DNA from: Anoplolepis gracilipes
Taxonomy: Eukaryota; Arthropoda; Insecta; Hymenoptera; Formicidae
Reading direction: 5' to 3'
DNA length: 64,000 nt
Assembly (NCBI RefSeq): GCF_047496725.1
Contig: NC_132979.1
Span: 10,891,001 to 10,955,000 of the forward strand
Shown: positions 58,062 to 64,000 of the stretch, in pieces
Layout of the letters: each line of letters starts with the position of its first letter
How positions within the stretch are numbered: the stretch's first letter is position 1
The notes under the pieces: model-generated
Seen by the model: the letters and a program-made list of their open reading frames with translations, nothing else
Told to the model about the DNA's origin: nothing
Database searches by the model: none
Position numbers and translations under genes: made by a program

Positions 58062-58470
58062 ATGCCAAAAATAAGAAGAGGCGGACACAAATTCTACGCG
58101 CGACGTTTATATTACGAATACAAATACGCCCCCGTCAGTGAAGCGGATAGTGAATTCCTCGGGACGAATCGTCTATATTTTGACTTAGAGTACGAGGCGT
58201 ACTTTAACCCGACGCTACGAACAAAGCAGGTCAAACCTCTGAGGACGGACATCCGCATAAAGTCTATGGGATATTTTCCGTGGCCGCGCAAACTGATACA
58301 GTTGGACACACAGCTACTGTTCCCCCCCTCTGCCGCCCGCGAATTACGTACCGGGAGATCCGAGGAAGACCCGCTACCTCCAGATACGCGACGAAATATT
58401 ATACCTAAATTACGGGTGTTCCACCCCCGAGCACTGGGGTTCCGCGGAACAACCGATAGTAATAGATTAA
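58062..58470 (+). pseudogene. Family-A second ORF, copy A3 (frameshifted)
   Basis: Starts MPKIRRGGHKFYARRLYYEY and matches the other copies to about residue 88 (LDTQLLFPP). An indel in the C-run at 58321-58327 then shifts the frame. The remaining nucleotides still match the other copies closely, to the stop after the QPIVID-equivalent codons at about 58468. Confidence 0.55.
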
Positions 58471-58976
58471 TATTACGCGGAACGAAATATAACAATATCT
58501 CGTAGCAGCGTCACTCAAAATACGAAGCTTGGAAAACCTAGAGTTTTCCCGTGCCTACACTTTAAGACCGACCCTTTTTTTTTTTGCTTCCTGCGTTTCG
58601 CTTGGGCCAGCTCGCCCTCCGCTAAACCCTTCCAAAATAGTATTTTCGCTTCGCGCTGCCGAGACCGGTTTACGACCGACCCTTTTTTTTTACTTCCTGC
58701 ATTTCGCGTTGACCATTTTCTCTCTTGTCGAGATTTTCCCGAAGATAATACTTGCTTTCAAATTAATACTCATTTCAAATATTGTATAACGCGCGTGTTA
58801 TTTTATTCATTAAGTTGTAAGCAATTAATATTTAAACTGAATAAATATAAGAAACCTATTTCTCGTTATTCAATTATTTGTACTCCTTCCTTATTCTGAC
58901 CACGACTAATAACAACGCTTTACGCGAGCAATAACAATAATAGTATTTAACCATAACCTATTGACAACACACCTAC

Positions 58977-59400
58977 ATGTGTTACGAACAACTGCGCCCC
59001 ATACAGGAGGGCCACCCCTCCCCTCCCGCCGTCAAAGCACGTCACCGATTAGAAAACGTCCGTTGCACCTACATCTCGGGATTCGCTCATAAATTAGAAC
59101 TTACCCCGTATTGCGCATCTTGCTTTGTAAATTTCGACGACATCGATAGAGATTCTTGCGCGTACTTCAACGTACACCTCGCGCTCGACAGCACGCGCTA
59201 TTCCGGCGTGTATTGCACGGCCTGCTCTCGTAATCTAGCAGAGTTTTCCCGTTCGACTGCGACCGGTGCGTTAACACCTACGCCGACTTCCTCAGAGATT
59301 TGAGAAATAGAAACATCTATTACTATTCGTTAGTGGACCCTATTAAAGTCTTCGTTAGCGGAACCATCCCCGAGGAGTTCACATCACGCGACTTCCCTTA
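58977..59400 (+). pseudogene. Family-A cysteine-rich ORF, copy A3 (frameshifted)
   Basis: Starts MCYEQLRPI and is colinear with the other copies, including CASC and CTAC. It shifts near 59250 so that the open frame ends at 59303. The downstream nucleotides still encode the missing end, including the TSRDFP-equivalent codons before 59400. Confidence 0.55.
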
Positions 59401-61251
59401 GTCAGTAATCGCCATTTCCATTTTCGTTTGACACTGCCGCAACATTATATGCACGCTAACACCACCGCCATATCCCTATTACTTCGCCTTTGGTAAAGGA
59501 AAACATCCATCGTCCGGATAAGCCTAGTCGCGAGGAATCCCCAGAAGCTTAACTTCTGAAATACGCGACCGGTCAAGCGAAAGGTCCGACCACTCTTAGG
59601 AGCCGCGACCCCGCTTGATGTAACAATACTAATAGTGTAAAAAGTTCATCTGAGGATGTTTATAGTTTAAAAAGATGGAATGCTTTTTCGGGAAAGCTGA
59701 CTTATGCCTTAAGAACGAGAACTATGAATCTTAAAGAAATTCTAAATATTAACGCACACGGAAAGGCAATTATAAAATCCTATAAAACCTCCAAGTTTTT
59801 AACACGAAACTCTAGAATGATGATTGTCGATATTATATTGACAGAATTATTGAAAGAGACTATCCAGTAATTTCATTTTACATTTATTTATAATACGTTA
59901 AAATTGTTATTTATGTAATATACCTTAATATTTATATATATATTTTTTAATATATATGTTTATATATTTTTATATTTTATATTTTCATTTTTATATGTTT
60001 ATTTTGTTTTCAGTTTAAAAAATGATGATTTTTCATATGTAGCAGAAGAAATAGTAAAATTATTTCCTACCGAAAGTACAAGCACGTACTACATTCCGCC
60101 AATTTCAAAAAAATCATCACGATTTGGAAAATCGGAAATTTCACGTGGGAAATTAGTAGACAAATATCGAAATAAAACACGTACTTTAAAAGTTATTAAT
60201 GAATGGAAACCACCAGCAGACGATCGTAGAATTGAAAGATTGGACTCATCTTCTGATGAAGGTAGTCTATAGCTATGTTTTTAAATATACATATACATAT
60301 ATATATATAAACTTAAAATTATCTATTTATCAAATTAATCGAATGTTTATATATATTAATTAATTTCATTAATTAATTAATCTTACAGAAGCTATTCTTG
60401 AAGCTAAAGAATGGCTTCAAAGTCATCAAATGCCGCGGGAAATTGTTGTGTCTAATTGGAAGCGCACGGCTGAACATCGGCAAAAGAATATTAAGTCAAA
60501 CCGTAATTTGAAATTATGTCAAATTTTCGAAAGCTGGCCTATTCTGAAGCATCCAAATATACGTTAATTGAAGAGGATTACGCTTATTTATAATTATCAA
60601 CGCAAGAGCTAACTTTAAAAAGTTGGCAATCTTTTTTGCAAAAATTTTAACTGTTCGCCCACCAAAAAAAGACGATGACACTGCACAAGCTTTAGTGGAG
60701 TTGATTGCATGTAATGACTTGACTGATGGTAGGTGTATTTGCCTCTATATAAATGTACATCATATTTCATTTTGTGTAATTTGTCATTTGATGGAATTTC
60801 AGATTCAAAGATAGTTCAGCAAGTAAGACTTCTGCCACATCTATTTCCACCTACAAACCGAATCCGTCAGAAAAGTAGTCAGTGGAAACCATCGATACCT
60901 GAATGTAAAGATAGTTTAATTATGTCAACTATAGTAAGTATTACCATTACTAATTATCATTATTACCATTACTAATTATTATTATTAATATTTCTCGGTA
61001 TAAGATTACTCGGTATAAGATTAGTCTTTACAGTTAATAATATATATATACATAATTTTTTGCAGTTAATAGCAGATATTACAAAAATACAACAAGAGAG
61101 ACGAAAAGCAGCCGCGGATATAGGAATTACATTACAGCCTTTCATCATTACTGTCGGCCCATCCAACGACGTTTCTGATATTTTTATATCAGTTGATGAG
61201 ATTTTATATAAGGTATCGTCAGTTCTAAAAGCTATAGATATAAAGCTTTAA

Positions 61252-62131
61252 AATTTTCTAAAAGCTATAGATATAAAGCTTTAAAATTTTTCAAGTCTTT
61301 GACGTTGAATACCCGATTGAAAGTGCTCATATTTGGTTGTTATTCTAAAGAATTTTATACGGTTATAAAAATAATTTGGATAAACTGACCAAATGTAGCA
61401 GAAATAATAAGTGACATAATGGCACTTTAAGATTGAAACAGTCATAGATATACATTTCCCCATTTTTAAGTTAAATAATAAGACAAGTTTTTTATTGTTT
61501 CATTCTAATTTTTTATTTTTGAAGAGCATATTTTAAAAATCTTTATATGATAATTTAAATATTAGAGAAGAGAGTCAAATGCTTTTTTAAAAAAAAGAAT
61601 TATTGCATTTTTTTAGCAAATTAATTACATTTCTCTCTTTTTTTAAGAAAGTTTATTAACATTTTATGTTTATTTAAATATCTATTTTAAATTTTATGAC
61701 TGAATGATTGTGATTGCTACCTCATTTATAAGATATAAAACACGATATTATAATAAGATCCGAAAATCATTGGATTGCCTAAAAAAATCCATAAAATTAT
61801 TTTTCCAAACATAATGGTTAAGTATTTTAAATTAATTTATTTTTAAGAGTTAACATTATCTATAAATTTAAACTACTTATATGTTGCTTTTGTTCATTTA
61901 TGTTTTATTTCTCTTCTTGTTTTTTTTAATTTTTTGAAAGTTCAAAAAAAAGTTTTGACTGCGTGTACTTTTGTTTCAATTTTTTGAAAAAATAGTGTAG
62001 TTTTTGCGTAAAAAAATTTCTTATTTTTATAGTATATTATTATATATATATTTATTATATGTACATATATAATTTTTTTCTTATTGTTTTGTTGCAAAAG
62101 ATAATCTTTTCGTTTAAAGAAAATACCGAAA
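61252..62131. other. Intergenic DNA between the two transposon genes
   Basis: A 27-bp segment (AAAAGCTATAGATATAAAGCT) is duplicated at 61227 and 61259, directly at the end of the SAMD3-like gene. The rest is AT-rich with no gene. The region ends in a leader before the ATG at 62132. Confidence 0.5.
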
Positions 62132-64000
62132 ATGATTCCGTGTCCATTTTGCGAAACAAAATTATATTCTGAAATTTGTCTTAGTAAACATGTCAAACTG
62201 CGCCATAAGACTTTAATATTGTCTGCCTGCTATTGCCGCTATGAAGGGTGTGCAAGAATTTTTAACAATTTTTATTCATATAAAAGGCATTATTTTTCAA
62301 GACAATTTGGGTCACTTCATACAATACGAATCGATCAGAATAGAAACCTTGAAAATTATTCTTTTGACCTTACAGAAAGTTTGAGTGGTCCTAAAGTTGT
62401 GTCTTTGAATATTCAATCCTCACAACCGGAATATTCACTTCACGAGCCTACAATTTTTAATATAGAAGCTTTCGAACATATAGTACAAAAAGAAATCTCA
62501 TTATTTGTTTCACAACTTTACTCAGAATTGAATCTTCCACGATTGTTTGTGACTACTTTAATTGATAATTTGAAGAATTTGTATAATTTGACTCTTATAC
62601 CGATTTTAAAGCAAAAATGTAGTTCTACAAATTACAAACAGGCTCTTTCAGATCTCAAAAAAATGTTAACAATATTGCAATACGGTTTTGATAATTTCAA
62701 ATCCAATCATTACAATTTAAAATATTTTGAAAAAGCAAATGTCCTGATAAGGCCACAATCGTTCAGGATTCATACATTGATAAGTTCTCACTTTATCGGA
62801 GGAAAACGCAAAAGCTCTTCTTCAAACACAGAAATCCAAGTTATATCTATAAAAACGGTCCTAAAAAAATTTCTAGAATTACCGAACGTTTTTTCTTCAA
62901 TTTTAGAACACATTAAAGAATGCAAATCTAGTGAATTAATAATTTCAAATGTTCAGGGTAAATTATGGCAGAACATTGAATCTCAATTTGCAGGGAAAAC
63001 TGTATTTCCATTAATATTATATTTTGATGATGTTGAGATCAATAACCCACTCAGTTCGCATGCTAATATATAACGAAAACTTGGTGCCGTCTATTTTTCA
63101 TTAGGATGTATTCCATATCAATATAGTAGTATGTTGAAAAATATATTTCTTGCTCAACTCCATTACACGAAAGATCATAGGATTGCCGGTAACTTAGGAA
63201 CATTTCGTAATATTATCGATCAAATAACAGATCTTGGAAAACATGGATTAACTATAAATGTGAGTGGCCAGCAACGAACAATTTATTTTGCTCTGTTAGC
63301 GATCATTGGTGACAACTTTGGTTTGAATGAAATTTGTGGTTATACAACCAGTTTTAATGCACAAAATGTGTGTCGAATATGTACAGCGGATAAAACTGAG
63401 AGTCGAAAACAAGTAAAAAAAAATAGTCAAATCCTAAGGACCAAACAAAATTATCAGAAAGATTGTGAAAACTGCTCCACTAGAGTGAAAACTAAATGCA
63501 TTTTTAATAAAATTCCGAAATTTCATATTATAGAAAATGCAAGTCTTGATCCTATGCATGATTTATTCGAAGGAATATGTAGATACGAAATAGCTAAAAT
63601 TTTGAATTTTTTGATAAATAAAGAACATTTCTTTTCCCTTGAAATTTTAAATGCTCGCTTGCAACATTTTGATTGTGGTCGAAACTTTGATAAAAATAAA
63701 CCAGTTTCAATATCGTGCAACGCTCTTGATGCACAAAATTTAATTATTTCAGCGTCAGAAATGGTTTTTTTTAATTAAACATCTTGGTGTTTTGATCGAC
63801 GATTTGGTGCCCGTAAATAATACCGTTTGGGAAGTTTTTCTTGTGTTACGGGAAATTATAAATATTATAATGAGTTCATCATTTACTTCCACAACAATTC
63901 AACTCCTTGAAACTTTAATATCGGAACACCATTCACTATATATGGAAGTTTTTGCAGTGTCATTAAAACCTAAACATCATTTCATCGTACATTACCCGCG
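62132..64000 (+). pseudogene. C2H2 zinc-finger transposase-like gene, runs off the window
   Basis: Part 1 (62132-63073): two C2H2 motifs (CPFCETKLYSEICLSKHVKL then RH; CRYEGCARIFNNFYSYKRHY), then a helical region and NIESQFAGKTVFPLILYFDD. A TAA at 63072 interrupts the conserved HAN...LGAVYFSLGCIPYQYSSML block. Part 2 (63131-63778): RTIYFALLAIIGDNFGLNEI, CRICTADKTE, CENCSTRVKT and DPMHDLFEGICRYEIAKIL. After a shift at about 63770 homology continues to the window end. C2H2 fingers, a CxxC module and a D-MHD-EG block occur in large transposase-like proteins of animals that accompany SAMD3-like genes; the DxMHD motif recalls KDZ/CMC-type transposases. The superfamily is not certain. Confidence 0.6.

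Larger units (their letters stand above)
57090..59625 (+). mobile_element. Solo LTR, family A (copy A3)
   Basis: This 2,536-bp unit starts TGTTACGTCCCGGCACC and ends CCGCTTGATGTAACA. It is flanked by exact ATAC duplications at 57086-57089 and 59626-59629. It lies inside exon 3 of the SAMD3-like gene. It carries both family-A open frames, each with a frameshift. Confidence 0.87.
55264..61251 (+). pseudogene. SAMD3-like transposon-associated gene, split by an LTR
   Basis: About seven exons with good splice signals. Exon 1 55264-55333 (MADIIRSWGLKSDVEANIIK). Exon 2 from 56359 (NALTEENFPDFTPEFIKEMM, KIGLRIEFSKKW): together a SAM domain. Exon 3 57019-57089, cut by LTR A3, continuing at 59630-59866 (RWNAFSGKLTYALRTRTMNL). 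Exon 4 60014-60261 (YVAEEIVKLFPTESTSTYYI, RGKLVDKYRNKTRTLK). Exon 5 60389-60728, with a shift near 60565. Exon 6 60803-60933. Exon 7 61066-61251 (GITLQPFIITVGPSNDVSDI). The layout matches the many insect and fish proteins labelled sterile alpha motif domain-containing protein 3-like, which multiply with a transposon. The exon-2 donor is unclear. The LTR and the shift make it a pseudogene. Confidence 0.75.

Overview
This is eukaryotic, almost certainly insect, DNA: AT-rich, with spliced genes, microsatellites and transposon families typical of arthropods. The mix of Polinton/Maverick capsid-polymerase genes, TGTTACG-type LTRs, P/THAP, PIF/Harbinger and SAMD3-like element genes fits an ant or other hymenopteran, but I cannot fix the species. 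I see no confident intact host gene; the best candidate is one leucine-rich-repeat exon near 11.5-11.8 kb. The window is a pile of nested mobile elements, most of them broken.

Layout. 0-2.9 kb: pyrimidine-rich tandem repeats, a truncated Polinton packaging-ATPase copy, and the abutting right end of a small capsid-encoding element. 3.1-4.9 kb: a solo LTR (family B) inside an AT-rich inverted repeat. 5.4-11 kb: a P-element/THAP transposase pseudogene split by a 2.5-kb solo LTR (family A). 12-13.5 kb: terminal-repeat-like GC-rich DNA and possible small exons. 13.5-22.8 kb: a family-B LTR split by a 5.2-kb PIF/Harbinger transposon and a second family-A LTR. 22.8-40.7 kb: a degenerate Polinton (protein-primed DNA polymerase, packaging ATPase, small basic protein, integrase, minor virion protein, jelly-roll capsid protein, all on +). 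41-42.7 kb: a second Polinton polymerase fragment. 43-50.7 kb: LTR debris and Ty3/gypsy fragments. 51-54 kb: a THAP exon broken by a family-B LTR. 55-64 kb: a SAMD3-like transposon gene split by a third family-A LTR, followed by a C2H2/transposase-like gene that runs off the window.

The main discovery is an 8,486-bp element at 26664-35149. It has long inverted terminal repeats starting AGTAGTG and an exact 6-bp target duplication (ACTAGC). It interrupts the Polinton polymerase gene in the middle of a conserved catalytic motif. It carries a tightly packed, mostly one-way cluster of genes, including a double-jelly-roll-like capsid protein and a probable second jelly-roll protein. It has no recognisable integrase, packaging ATPase or complete polymerase; only an N-terminal polymerase-like remnant survives. 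It looks like a defective or satellite virus-like element that inserted into a larger virus-like transposon, perhaps relying on helper enzymes. Remains of related ends lie at 1.75-2.85 kb and about 12.05-12.26 kb.

A second notable item is LTR family A: three insertions (7414-9900 reversed, 20137-22676, 57090-59625), each with TG...CA ends and its own 4-bp duplication. They share two conserved open reading frames, one cysteine-rich, which is unusual for LTR-like DNA.
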